From: Acidihalobacter ferrooxydans
GTDB lineage: Bacteria; Pseudomonadota; Gammaproteobacteria; DSM-5130; Acidihalobacteraceae
Length of the DNA stretch: 64,000 nucleotides
Assembly (NCBI RefSeq): GCF_001975725.1
Contig: NZ_CP019434.1
Span: 1,141,041 to 1,205,040, forward strand
Reading direction: 5' to 3'
This document shows positions 37,869-47,636 of the stretch, one piece after another. Each line of letters opens with the position of its first letter. The first letter of the stretch is position 1. A program made the position numbers and the translations under genes. A model generated the notes under the pieces. The model was not told where the DNA came from, searched no databases, and saw only the letters and a list, made by a program, of their open reading frames with translations.

Positions 37869-37880
37869 AAGTCGGCATGA

Positions 37881-37926
37881 ACGCCCTACGGGCGATAGCA
37901 CCGCTTCACCCCCCCCCTGAACCGCT
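37881..37926 (+). mobile_element. Remnant of the right end of the same IS200/IS605 family
   Basis: CGCCCTACGGGCGATAGCAC followed by CGCTTCACCCC and CCTGAACCGCT matches the stretch at 31418-31460 of the intact IS with a few changes, then diverges. It touches the recJ C-terminal remnant. Confidence 0.7.
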
Positions 37927-37931
37927 TGGAG

Positions 37932-38246
37932 TTATGCGGCGTATGAGCGGTTTGAGGATCGACGTAGCATAACGTGTTGAAGTAGGATTTTCGCTTGGCG
38001 ATCAGCGCCGACAAAAGAAAGGCGGTGCCGTATCGTATCTAGCCCAAGATCCACAATAAGAAAACCAAAGCACTCATCAGCAAAGGACGGGGACATTTGA
38101 ATGTCGCCCATATCAAGCACGACTTTGTCGTGCCGGGAGAGATCAAGAAGCAGTTTTTCGCGTACAAGCGCACCCATTGCCCGAGTGGAGAATTTCTCGG
38201 TGAGGTCCTTGATTGAAACAAAAACTGTCTTAGAAGAAGTCGTCAT
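37932..38246 (-). CDS. STAS-like (DUF4325) protein
   Basis: A 104-residue protein with the DUF4325 layout: VSIKDLTEKFSTRAMGALVREK, then HDKVVLDMGDIQMSPSFADECFG and a C-terminal helix. These STAS-like proteins are usually encoded next to a GHKL ATPase, as here: its start (ATG 38246) overlaps the ATPase stop at 38230 by 17 bases. The pair is probably a signalling or defence module; function is not established. Confidence 0.7.
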   Translation of the reverse strand: MTTSSKTVFVSIKDLTEKFSTRAMGALVREKLLLDLSRHDKVVLDMGDIQMSPSFADECFGFLIVDLGLDTIRHRLSFVGADRQAKILLQHVMLRRSSNRSYAA

Positions 38247-39076
38247 TATCGAAACCCTCAGCAAGGGGCCAGCTTTCATAGACCGCAGTAACATCTAATG
38301 GACGGTCGGTACGCCATTCGAAAATTATCAGCGAACCTTTCCACGGTGTTTTAGTACTTCTAACAGAAATTCCGTTGCTAGAACAGAGGGCAAATTCCGT
38401 GCCAGATATGACTATGAGCCTGCCTCCATTACTTACCAATACATCTCGAGCAAGAGCAAGGCCATACCCAGAATGATCGTTCAGTTTCCCGGTTACACCA
38501 AGTTCAGTGGCTAAAAGACAAGCGTTCTCATGGACTAATCTTGGCGAAACACTTGGGTTTCCGCTTAGAGTATGCCGTATGCCTTCGCCAGCATCAGCTA
38601 TAGCGATTTGAGCCAAATTGCCACTGGGCCATGCCTGAGCACAAGCTTGCCCATATAGCCCTGGGCTCGATTCTCCTGCGTGATCAAAGCAGTTATTTAA
38701 GAGTTCAATCATGGCGATATGGAGGCTTTGGCTGGAATCTGCATCCACAGATGGAGATTGGCGCCCTAGAATGTTTGCTAGGTGATTAGCGCTAGTATCT
38801 ACGCAAGCCTTATCCGTGAAAGATTGAATTGGTAAAAAACGACCTAACGGATTCCTTTGGTTTACGGCGATAGGGCTTTTTAGGCCGGCGGCTGTCCAAA
38901 GATTCATGCGAGTTGCATAAGCTTCAAGATTTCCTGGCAATTTCAACCCATTAAAGCCGCGTGACTTAGCAAGTAAAGCTGTAGTCACAAAGTGATAGGG
39001 CCTTAGGAAGCTTGGCGCTTTACACTTTTTATGGTCGCTCAGTTGTTCAAGGCTAATCAGCCATGATTCGATATCA
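38230..39076 (-). pseudogene. GHKL-type ATPase interrupted by IS copy 2
   Basis: The remaining sequence has the ATP-binding boxes of histidine-kinase-like ATPases: IAMIELLNNCFDHA (N box), IAIADAGEGI (G1) and GYGLALARDV (G2). IS copy 2 separates it from its first codons. Joining 39076 to 40916 restores MKQTNLDIESWLISLEQLSD, a 287-residue protein starting at 40932. As it stands the frame has only an IS-derived start. No phosphoacceptor His domain is visible, so it is not a classical kinase. Confidence 0.75.
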
Positions 39077-39095
39077 TGAACTACTCCCGCCAACC

Positions 39096-40391
39096 TTACG
39101 GTATGGCGTGAGTTTCGCGTTTCAACGCAGGTGCCATCGTCTCCGATGGTCTTATCCCGCTCCACGCCTCGGACGGTTCCCGCCCGGAGCCGGATTCTCC
39201 GGCCAGTCTCATTTTCAGCCAACGCAACAACACCCGCGCCGCATTCTCGTCCCGGCTACAGGCGGCGCCACAATGCGGGCATTGATGCCAGCGATCCGAG
39301 AGCGTTTTCTTCTCATCCGGCAAGCGCCAGCAGGCATGACAGCGCTGCGTGGGCTTGAGCGTCCGCGTCGGCGCTTCCTCATACCACGACCCAGCCTCTT
39401 CCGCTTTGGTCCTGGTCAGTTTGAGGAAAGCGCCCGGCGCGGCGGCATGAATCTCACGGTTGAGCCCTCTTTTGCGTGCGCCGCCGTGATGCACCATGTT
39501 CTTTACGTCCAATGCCTCTGTGGCGATGGCGCCAAAGCGATTCACCAGCCATGCGCTGGTTTGATGCAGGAAGTCTTTGCGACTTCGGGCTATCTTGGCG
39601 TGCAATCGGGCCAGATGCTGAATGGCTTTGCGCAGGTGCCTGGAGACGGGGAAGTGTTTCTTTCGGCCGCTGATTTTCTGCGCCATGCGGATTTTCCGTG
39701 ACACGTCTTGTCCAAGGCGCTTGAGTTCCGTCAACTGGCGCCTGAGATGGCGGGGATTGGGTACGGTCTCGATGCCCTGCTGGTGCGTGGCGACGGTCAG
39801 AAACGTCTCAAGGCCCCAATCGAACGCGCAGGTCTCGACACCACGTTCACGCGGTATCGCTTCGACTTCGAGCGTGACTGACGCATACCACTTGCCAGCC
39901 TTGTGCAGAATCTCGCACGTTTTGCATTCGCCCTGCGTCCTCGCCTTGCCGCGCACCGGTACAAGGCCGACGCCTTGCAGATACAGCCTGCCGTGTTTTC
40001 CGCTCTCGCCGGGGTGCAGTTTCCAGCCGTCGCCGTGGGTCTTGTAGCCCCAGCCTGAATAACGGTGGAGGCTCTTGAATCTCGGAAAGCCTGGCATTTC
40101 GCCATTCTTCACCCGTCGGAAGAAATGCCGAAAAGCCCGATCCAGGCGCTTGAGCGTGACCTGCTCGGACTGGGCATTCATCGACCGCAACCCGGCGCTG
40201 TTCTTGCGCCATTGGGTGAGTGCCTTGCATTGGTCAGCAAACGACAGGCCCTTGCCGGTTTCTTTGTACACGCGGATGCGCTCTTCCAGCGCCGTGTTGT
40301 AAAGGCGCTGATGCAAACCCAGCATGTCCTGCAGCCGGGCTTCTTGCTCGGTATTGGGATACAGGCGATAGGTCACTTTGCGGTTCGGCAT
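39096..40391 (-). CDS. tnpB: TnpB RNA-guided nuclease, copy 2
   Basis: Identical protein to the copy at 29679 (431 residues, RuvC Asp in FDWGLETFL, zinc ribbon CHACW/CPHCG). Its guide would come from the flank just below 39077, inside the interrupted ATPase gene. Confidence 0.92.
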   Translation of the reverse strand: MPNRKVTYRLYPNTEQEARLQDMLGLHQRLYNTALEERIRVYKETGKGLSFADQCKALTQWRKNSAGLRSMNAQSEQVTLKRLDRAFRHFFRRVKNGEMPGFPRFKSLHRYSGWGYKTHGDGWKLHPGESGKHGRLYLQGVGLVPVRGKARTQGECKTCEILHKAGKWYASVTLEVEAIPRERGVETCAFDWGLETFLTVATHQQGIETVPNPRHLRRQLTELKRLGQDVSRKIRMAQKISGRKKHFPVSRHLRKAIQHLARLHAKIARSRKDFLHQTSAWLVNRFGAIATEALDVKNMVHHGGARKRGLNREIHAAAPGAFLKLTRTKAEEAGSWYEEAPTRTLKPTQRCHACWRLPDEKKTLSDRWHQCPHCGAACSRDENAARVLLRWLKMRLAGESGSGREPSEAWSGIRPSETMAPALKRETHAIP

Positions 40392-40414
40392 AACGCCAAT
40401 TATACTTGGTTACC

Positions 40415-40831
40415 ATGACGACGCAATCGCTAAGTACTTTGCATCATTGCGTTTACAACCTTAACTATCATTTGGTTCTGGTCACGAAATATCGCCGCAG
40501 GTGCATGACAGGCCCCATGCTGGACCGTCTGGAGGCGATCTGCCGCAACACGGCCGAGAAATGGGAGTGCGAGGTCCTGGAATTTAACGGCGAAGCAGAT
40601 CATGTGCATCTTCTTCTGGCGTTGACGCCCAAGGTGTTGCCCTCGGCATTTGTGAACAACCTGAAAACGGTCACCAGCCGATTGTTGCGCAAAGAGTTTG
40701 CCGAACACCTGAAACGATACTACTGGAGCAAGCCGGTATTCTGGAGCCGCAGTTACTGCATCCTGACCGTGGGCGGCGCTCCACTGTCCGTGCTCAAACA
40801 ATACATCGAACAACAGGAAAGGCCGGAATAA
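40415..40831 (+). CDS. tnpA: TnpA Y1 transposase, copy 2
   Basis: Identical to the copy at 30998 (HUH motif in DHVHLLL, catalytic Tyr in LKQYIEQQ). ATG 40415. Confidence 0.92.
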   Translation: MTTQSLSTLHHCVYNLNYHLVLVTKYRRRCMTGPMLDRLEAICRNTAEKWECEVLEFNGEADHVHLLLALTPKVLPSAFVNNLKTVTSRLLRKEFAEHLKRYYWSKPVFWSRSYCILTVGGAPLSVLKQYIEQQERPE

Positions 40832-40983
40832 TCGCCCTACGAGCGATAGCGCCGCTTCACCACCCCCTGAACCGCTACGCGGTTACAGGCGGAGCACTGC
40901 GGCGCCTTTTGGTAGAGGTTGGTTTGTTTCATTAGGTGGCAATCCACGTTTTCCTTATGAGGAAAATTTGTGCGATATGTTAA

Positions 40984-41215
40984 ATGAGATGATGGTCTGT
41001 GATAACCACCTGCAGGCCGAGCGCGCGGGCGGCGTCGACACCCCTCGAATGCGCTGATGCCGTTATCGACGGTCACCAGCAGATGCGCGCCGTCGCTCGG
41101 CATTCCTTGCCAGCGCAGCCGCAGCATCAATGCCGTGCAGTGTCTCAAACGGCGGAATGTCGGAAAGTCCGGCCATGGCGTCGGTAGCGGCACCACGCGC
41201 CATAACCGGACATTG
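40984..41215 (-). pseudogene. recJ: recJ remnant, N-terminal half with deletion and frameshifts
   Basis: The minus strand encodes, across two or three frames, GLSDIPPFETLHGIDAAAAL, then HLLVTVDNGISAFEG and VDAARALGLQVVITDHHL. The last two are the RecJ/DHH signature (VTVDNGIS ... TDHHL). The usual GDFDADGAT motif between the parts is missing, so an internal deletion is present. The frame closes just after DHHLI. Confidence 0.7.
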
Positions 41216-41321
41216 GTATTTCAAGCAGGAGGGTCCGAAACAGCGCACATTGCAGACACATTGAACCAATCTGGATAAGTTTTGTCTAGGTTGGTGTTGT
41301 TGGTCAGCAATGGATGTAAAC

Positions 41322-41798
41322 ATGCGTATCAGCCAGAGTGTGGAATGGGCGGTTCATTGCTGTGTGACGCTGGGCTGGTTGGGTGCTTCACTTCCGATCT
41401 CAACAGCCAGACTCGCCAAGCACTTCGATCTACCCCCCGCCTACCTGAACAAAGCACTTCAAGCGCTGGTGCGTTCAGGTGTCCTGGTTTCACAAGCAGG
41501 ACCGCATGGTGGCTTTCGCCTAGCCCGGCCGCCGTCGTCTATTAGCTTGTGGGATGTGGTATCGGCAATCGATGGCATTGACCATTCATTCCGTTGCACG
41601 GAAATACGCCAGAACGGTGGCGCAAAGCCCGATGAATGCACACGGCCTTGCGGTATCGCCCAAGCAATGTACGACGCCGAAGATGCCTGGCGTGAGTCGC
41701 TTAAAAACAAAACCATTGCTGACATGATGGCTGCAGCTCCGGCCGCTGCAGCCGAGCGAACTATCCGAAGCTTCGCCGTTTCCATTTCTCATTCTTGA
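41322..41798 (+). CDS. Rrf2-family transcriptional regulator
   Basis: A 158-residue protein. Winged helix at 1-65 (RISQSVEWAVHCCVTLGWLG, LPPAYLNKALQALVRSGVLVSQAGPHGGFRLARPP). The C-terminal half has three spaced Cys (FRCTEI ... DECTRPCGI), the pattern that holds an Fe-S cluster or senses thiol chemistry in Rrf2 proteins. It stands 47 bases before an MFS exporter on the same strand and probably controls it. ATG 41310 is an alternative start. Confidence 0.88.
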   Translation: MRISQSVEWAVHCCVTLGWLGASLPISTARLAKHFDLPPAYLNKALQALVRSGVLVSQAGPHGGFRLARPPSSISLWDVVSAIDGIDHSFRCTEIRQNGGAKPDECTRPCGIAQAMYDAEDAWRESLKNKTIADMMAAAPAAAAERTIRSFAVSISHS

Positions 41799-41845
41799 GT
41801 TTTCTGCCAGCCATATGGCCCGTTATTTTTTCGAAGGTAATCTAG

Positions 41846-43054
41846 ATGAAAAATATCCGGAATAATGCGCGCCTTGCTGAGCCCCCACCAGCGGGCGCAG
41901 TGTGCGAAGTACGGCGGCATGGTTTGGGTATGGCCGCAATCCTTGCGACAGGCACCTTCGCGGTCGGGACGGATGCATACATCATCGCCGGATTTCTACC
42001 GGAGATGGCGCAGACGTTTGCCGTCTCGAATGCGGCGGCAGGCCAATCTCTCACTGTTTTTGCCATCTGTTATGCGGTGATGTCTCCAATCCTTGCCACT
42101 CTTACGACAAAACTCCCAAGGCGACCGCTGCTGATCGCTGCGCTTGTGCTACTCAGTGCGGCAAATATATTCGGGTCATTGTCTAGCACACTATGGCAAC
42201 TGCTCGGCGCACGCGCGTTGGCCGCGTTCGGTGCGGCGATCTATACGCCGAACGCTGGCGCAGTCGCCGCGAGATTGGTCAGTCAAGAACAACGTGGTCG
42301 GGCGCTATCGATTGTCATTGGAGGGCTGACGCTCTCAACGGCTCTTGGGGTGCCGCTGGGCAGTCTGGCGAGCCACTGGCTGGGTTGGCGCGCTGCCTTG
42401 ATGATCGTATCAGGACTTTCATTATTGGCAGCGGTAGGTATCGGCTGGTCGCTTCCGAAACTGTCGGGGCAGGCCGCGGTTCCGCTAAAGGAACGTCTGG
42501 TGGTCGTCCGCCACCCAGGCGTCAGATCTGTACTGCTACTGACCATTCTGGGTATGGGGGCCACCTATACGGTCTATGCATACAGTCTTCCGGTAATGGC
42601 CGAGGTCGGTGTGAACCGCCCCGAAGCGGTGTTCATGCTTTTTCTATACGGAGTGGGGGCTGTGTTCGGCACGCTGGCCAGCGGTCATGCGACTGATCGA
42701 TACGGGCCTCGGCGCATCCTGTTTGCCAATTACGCCATGATGACGACAGCGTTTATGCTCTTTGCGTCAACGGTTGGACAAGATCATCTACTGACAGTGC
42801 TAGTAGCAGGTTTCGCCTCATTTTTTTGGGGTGCAACTTCTTTCGCACAGACACCGCCACAGCAGCACCGCTTGATTGCGTTGGAGCCGAAGCAATCTGC
42901 GTTAGTGCTATCACTCAATGCTTCGGCTATTTACATAGGCATTGGGCTCGGCACTATGCTTGGCGGTATTGCCATAATTCATGGCGCGCAAGCGATATTC
43001 TTGACAGCCGGAGCTATCGCTATATGCGCCTTCTTATATGTGTTGGGAACGTGA
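41846..43054 (+). CDS. DHA1-type MFS efflux transporter
   Basis: A 402-residue protein with twelve hydrophobic segments, MFS motif A-like loops (TTKLPRRPLLI after segment 2; ATDRYGPRRILF in the second half) and a motif C-like GGLTLSTALGVPLGS. This fits drug/metabolite exporters of the AraJ/CmlA group in the inner membrane. Substrate unknown. Likely operon with the Rrf2 regulator, so induction by redox or electrophile stress is plausible. The 295 bases downstream hold nothing recognisable. Confidence 0.88.
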   Translation: MKNIRNNARLAEPPPAGAVCEVRRHGLGMAAILATGTFAVGTDAYIIAGFLPEMAQTFAVSNAAAGQSLTVFAICYAVMSPILATLTTKLPRRPLLIAALVLLSAANIFGSLSSTLWQLLGARALAAFGAAIYTPNAGAVAARLVSQEQRGRALSIVIGGLTLSTALGVPLGSLASHWLGWRAALMIVSGLSLLAAVGIGWSLPKLSGQAAVPLKERLVVVRHPGVRSVLLLTILGMGATYTVYAYSLPVMAEVGVNRPEAVFMLFLYGVGAVFGTLASGHATDRYGPRRILFANYAMMTTAFMLFASTVGQDHLLTVLVAGFASFFWGATSFAQTPPQQHRLIALEPKQSALVLSLNASAIYIGIGLGTMLGGIAIIHGAQAIFLTAGAIAICAFLYVLGT

Positions 43055-43349
43055 TTGATCTCGGCCAGCCGAAGCAACTTTTGAAATTAGGTACTCCAAG
43101 CTCACCACCTGAGCGGATTTATTGAATTTGGTCTGGTTAGCTATTCACAGCGGACGTTGGCCGATAGGTTGGCAATGGCTGCCAGGGGTCGACAGCGGAA
43201 ATCAACCTGATCGGAAAGCGAACATTACTTCGCAACCCACTTGGTCGGCACCAGAAACACATTATTCAAGATACTGCAGGTAGCTAAATCGGGGCGGTCA
43301 AAACACACCCTAATCCGGATACCCTTTTTTTCATCCAATCAAATCCAGC

Positions 43350-43826
43350 TCAAGACCACCGGGTGACCGGCCGTTCTTCGCTGTCCTTGAACCGGCCGAG
43401 CACAATCAGCACCAGGTCGATGACCGCCCAGATGACGAAACCACCCTGGGTCAGAAGCTGAGCCACGCCCGTCTTGTTTCGGCCCACATAGAACCGGTGC
43501 GCGCCGAAAACCCCCAGGAACAGACAAAAGAGAAACGCGGCCAGGGCGCTTTTGTCGCTGGGGCCCGTTGGACTGTGGGCTGTCGGATTGGCTGGCGTGA
43601 GCGCGTGTTCGGCCAATGAGGGGCCCAGTTTGACGACGCCATAGACGGGCGCCGCTTCGCTATCGGGCTTTTCCATCCGAACGAAGGAGCAGTCCGACGG
43701 TAGCCAGAGCTTGTGCACCGAGCCGTCAGGCGCGGTGAAATCTATCCGGTTCGAAGTGTCTGCGATAGTCCAACCATCGTCGAGGTTGAGCTGGCGGCAG
43801 GCCTCGATGTCTTTGATATCCTGCAT
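43350..43826 (-). CDS. TM2-domain membrane protein
   Basis: A 158-residue protein. The N-terminal ~85 residues are soluble. Residues ~92-150 form a TM2 domain (LAAFLFCLFLGVFGAHRFYVG with the usual FGAHRFYxGR, then WAVIDLVLIVLG). Role of these domains in bacteria is unknown. ATG 43826 is chosen over one 18 bases upstream. Confidence 0.8.
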   Translation of the reverse strand: MQDIKDIEACRQLNLDDGWTIADTSNRIDFTAPDGSVHKLWLPSDCSFVRMEKPDSEAAPVYGVVKLGPSLAEHALTPANPTAHSPTGPSDKSALAAFLFCLFLGVFGAHRFYVGRNKTGVAQLLTQGGFVIWAVIDLVLIVLGRFKDSEERPVTRWS

Positions 43827-43921
43827 GTGTGTGTCTCTTTTCAATGAACGATGGGTCTAGTTTATTGGTTTCGAGAAATTTGCAAGCGCACCGCGCTGGT
43901 GTTATCAGAGACAGACTGTCT

Positions 43922-45238
<1,317 letters not shown>

Positions 45239-45347
45239 AAGAATAATCGACCTTAAAGCGAAAAGAGCGTATGAGTCTAGCGAGACGCCCCAAAACGCAA
45301 GAGGCGGCAAGCCTGTGCTATGGGCTATACGACAAACACAGGCCGGG

Positions 45348-45893
45348 TTAACGGCCCAAGCGATTGCGCCAGGCCAAACGAGCCAAATCCGATTCGTCGT
45401 TTAGGCCCGTCTTCACTTGGTCTTCTGTGGGGTCCCAATCCAATCTGCCCGCAATACGCGCGCGAATCTGTGGCATTGAATCAGTTATGGCGTTATGAAT
45501 GATGTCGGGAGACAACGGAACATCAGGGCGCAAAATCACCGCTTCCCTGACGAACCACTCAGGATCTTTCAGCGCGCGCATGATTTGTAAATGGCTCATC
45601 TGGTAATCCATTCGCAAAACAAAACCACAGCGAACGCAGCCTTCTGGATCGGTTAACCCGCGCTCAATTTGCATGGGCGTTGGGCGATAAGTTGTGAGCC
45701 TTGAAAAACCGGAACGGACCAAGCTGTATCTATCGGTCAGCCCGCGTTCGACCTGTTCCGGGCTAGGGATGAAGGCTTGGTTCCAGACGTAATCGGCGCG
45801 CCTACAGGCATCGTCTGGGGAAAGAAAAGGTTCGGACTCAAGGCTGGAAGCAAAACCGGATGTGGATGCCTGGTGTTTGTTATCGATAAGCAT
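45348..45893 (-). CDS. LRV/HEAT-like repeat protein
   Basis: A 181-residue protein with about five degenerate 24-28-residue repeats of the type PSPEQVERGLTDRYSLVRSG (also TPMQIERGLTDPEGCVRCGF and SHLQIMRALKDPEWFVREAV). The xxVRxxxxxR spacing is that of leucine-rich-variant/HEAT-like solenoids that bind proteins or nucleic acid. Partner unknown. Confidence 0.65.
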   Translation of the reverse strand: MLIDNKHQASTSGFASSLESEPFLSPDDACRRADYVWNQAFIPSPEQVERGLTDRYSLVRSGFSRLTTYRPTPMQIERGLTDPEGCVRCGFVLRMDYQMSHLQIMRALKDPEWFVREAVILRPDVPLSPDIIHNAITDSMPQIRARIAGRLDWDPTEDQVKTGLNDESDLARLAWRNRLGR

Positions 45894-45920
45894 AGCAACA
45901 CCCTCTATTTGAGTTCTTAA

Positions 45921-46559
45921 TCATGAGGCCATCAAAGCGGCCAAGCCGACAGCGAATTCAGGCGCCCCTCCGTATGAGGGGTGCCTGACCGCACCGGCCA
46001 GGGGCAGCCCGCTGCGCTGGATTGCGTCGGCAGCCACTCGTCCTACCGCAACGATGCGGGCATTCGGATAAAGGGAGGCAAAGCGGGACAGAATATCCAC
46101 CCCAGCCGCAACTTCGGCGGAGGTCGGCTTTCGGTTGGATGACTCGATATTTGGCTTATGAGGATGCCAGGGAAAGGCGTTCCACAGCACTGTGCTGTCC
46201 GCAAGGCCTAGCCTGTAAAGCGTCTTCCACACCGTGGTCGCTGATGGCTCGGACCAAGGGCGCGAACGACTTGACAATCTTGCCGCGGTATCAATGCGCG
46301 GGATCTGCCTTTCGCACAGCAATCGCTCGCTGGTAAACGGAACGCCTGACCAGGCGCAGCCCTGATAGCCAGGAGCCTCGCCGCACAGGATGAGCTTGGC
46401 GTCGCAGTCCATGTGTTGAAGCAGACGTTCGCGACGAGCGAGATAGCCGCCATGGTCTTGGTAAAAACAGTTTATTTCGTTCCAAGGGTTAAAAACATGG
46501 TCGGCGCGATATCCGACGAGCATCGAAATGAATGCCTTGTGTCTTGTGTTTTTATTCAT
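45921..46559 (-). CDS. Uracil-DNA glycosylase-fold protein
   Basis: A 212-residue protein with UDG-superfamily landmarks: LILCGEAPGYQGCAWSGVPF (motif like GExPGxxEDxxGxPF), TVLWNAFPWHP in the middle, and PLAGAVRHPSYGG near the end (the HPS motif). It probably removes a deaminated or damaged base. ATG 46559 overlaps the ATP-grasp stop by eight bases. Confidence 0.75.
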   Translation of the reverse strand: MNKNTRHKAFISMLVGYRADHVFNPWNEINCFYQDHGGYLARRERLLQHMDCDAKLILCGEAPGYQGCAWSGVPFTSERLLCERQIPRIDTAARLSSRSRPWSEPSATTVWKTLYRLGLADSTVLWNAFPWHPHKPNIESSNRKPTSAEVAAGVDILSRFASLYPNARIVAVGRVAADAIQRSGLPLAGAVRHPSYGGAPEFAVGLAALMAS

Positions 46560-47346
46560 GAACGATCTCCATCCATCGCGCATGAAGCCATGCGGCATAC
46601 TCGCGCGGAGAGATCGCGTCAGAGTAGTAGCCTGTCGCCCAGCCGTCATTAATTTCGACTAGAACAACCGAGCCGTTCAAAACAACGCCATAATTTGAAT
46701 CGCCAATCCGCAGGGTTTCCAATTGCTGATTGGCTGCGATAGCGACATCCATAGCGTACGCCGCAGGCGCGTCAGGCCATGCATCAATCATGGTGCGTAT
46801 CTGCGCAATTAATGGTTCGCTCAAATACCATTCGTAATCGCCCGTGTATTGAGCGAACCCAAGCATTTTGCCGTGTAGGACGTAAACTCTATATTCGGAG
46901 AGCCATTCTTGCACGGGGGAACACCAACATGGCGTATCGGCCGGCAAAGCTAATCCGCTACGTTCAAATCCAGGGTAATTGACAATTGCGTCGAATGCCT
47001 TGATCTCGACAGGTTTTACGAACAAACCACGATGAGCTTTGCCAAGCGTCGTTTGATCAAGCGACCGCATTAAAAATGCTCGAAGTGCGATGGGGTAGCT
47101 CCCAAGACACGGTTCAACAATAGCGTTTCTTCGCATCCATACTCGCGCGAATTCAACCGACCCAACTGGCGCGGCCTCTTTTGGAATGCTTTTATCCGTC
47201 GCGATTTCCTGGATGGTTTTGCGATAACAAGAAAAATCATCCAAAGCGGCAGCCATCAATATCGCGCGAGATTCTGGCGAATTAGCGTATTCGCGTTGGA
47301 TTAAGAAATGGCCGTATTGGTCAGTTTTTCCAAGCATCTCTAACAT
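46552..47346 (-). CDS. ATP-grasp domain protein (DUF4343-like)
   Basis: A 264-residue protein with ATP-grasp traits: FVKPVEIKAFDAIV (Lys-containing strand), SEYRVYVLHGKMLGFAQY and VVLVEINDGWATGYY, which carries the late Glu-Asn metal ligands. This matches DUF4343/R2K-type ATP-grasp proteins, often found with phage or plasmid genes; substrate unknown. ATG 47346 is chosen because upstream in-frame codons run through a hairpin leader. Confidence 0.75.
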   Translation of the reverse strand: MLEMLGKTDQYGHFLIQREYANSPESRAILMAAALDDFSCYRKTIQEIATDKSIPKEAAPVGSVEFARVWMRRNAIVEPCLGSYPIALRAFLMRSLDQTTLGKAHRGLFVKPVEIKAFDAIVNYPGFERSGLALPADTPCWCSPVQEWLSEYRVYVLHGKMLGFAQYTGDYEWYLSEPLIAQIRTMIDAWPDAPAAYAMDVAIAANQQLETLRIGDSNYGVVLNGSVVLVEINDGWATGYYSDAISPREYAAWLHARWMEIVHE

Positions 47347-47349
47347 CCG

Positions 47350-47560
47350 CAACAAAACCGGAGCCGTCGATAGGACGGCCCCGGAACAAGACCTTCTCGC
47401 AGGTCCCGCGGCCAAATCAACTTCCGGAGGATATACATAGAAGCCTTTGGCTGCCGGTGTTACGCACCGCCGGCTGGCGCTCCGATACTGGATACCCCCT
47501 CGGAAGCGGGGGGCCGTAAAACTGATAACCGCACAGTCGCATGAAGCGACGTTTATGCAA
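47350..47560 (-). promoter_or_regulatory. Multi-hairpin leader with TATCC
   Basis: On the minus strand: CCCCC-GCTTCCGA-GGGGG directly followed by TATCC (47494-47490), then GCCGGCGGTG...CACCGGC, GGCCGCGGGACC and GACGG...CCGTC stems before the ATP-grasp start. Same hairpin-TATCC order as leaders A and B, on the opposite strand. Confidence 0.5.
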
Positions 47561-47636
47561 GCGCACGCACAGTCTGTCTGACCCAAAATAAAATCGGTGG
47601 TGAAAAAGCGCTATATACCGCCGGTATTTACACGTC

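Larger units (their letters stand above)
39077..40915. mobile_element. IS200/IS605-family element, copy 2
   Basis: Identical in sequence and orientation to 29660-31498, with every coordinate offset by 9417. Inserted near the start of the GHKL ATPase gene. Identity of the copies points to recent movement or gene conversion. Confidence 0.92.

Noticed and set aside
39078-39222. IS-derived 5' extension of the GHKL ATPase frame
   Set aside because: Antiparallel IS sequence; the true start lies on the other side of the IS at 40932.
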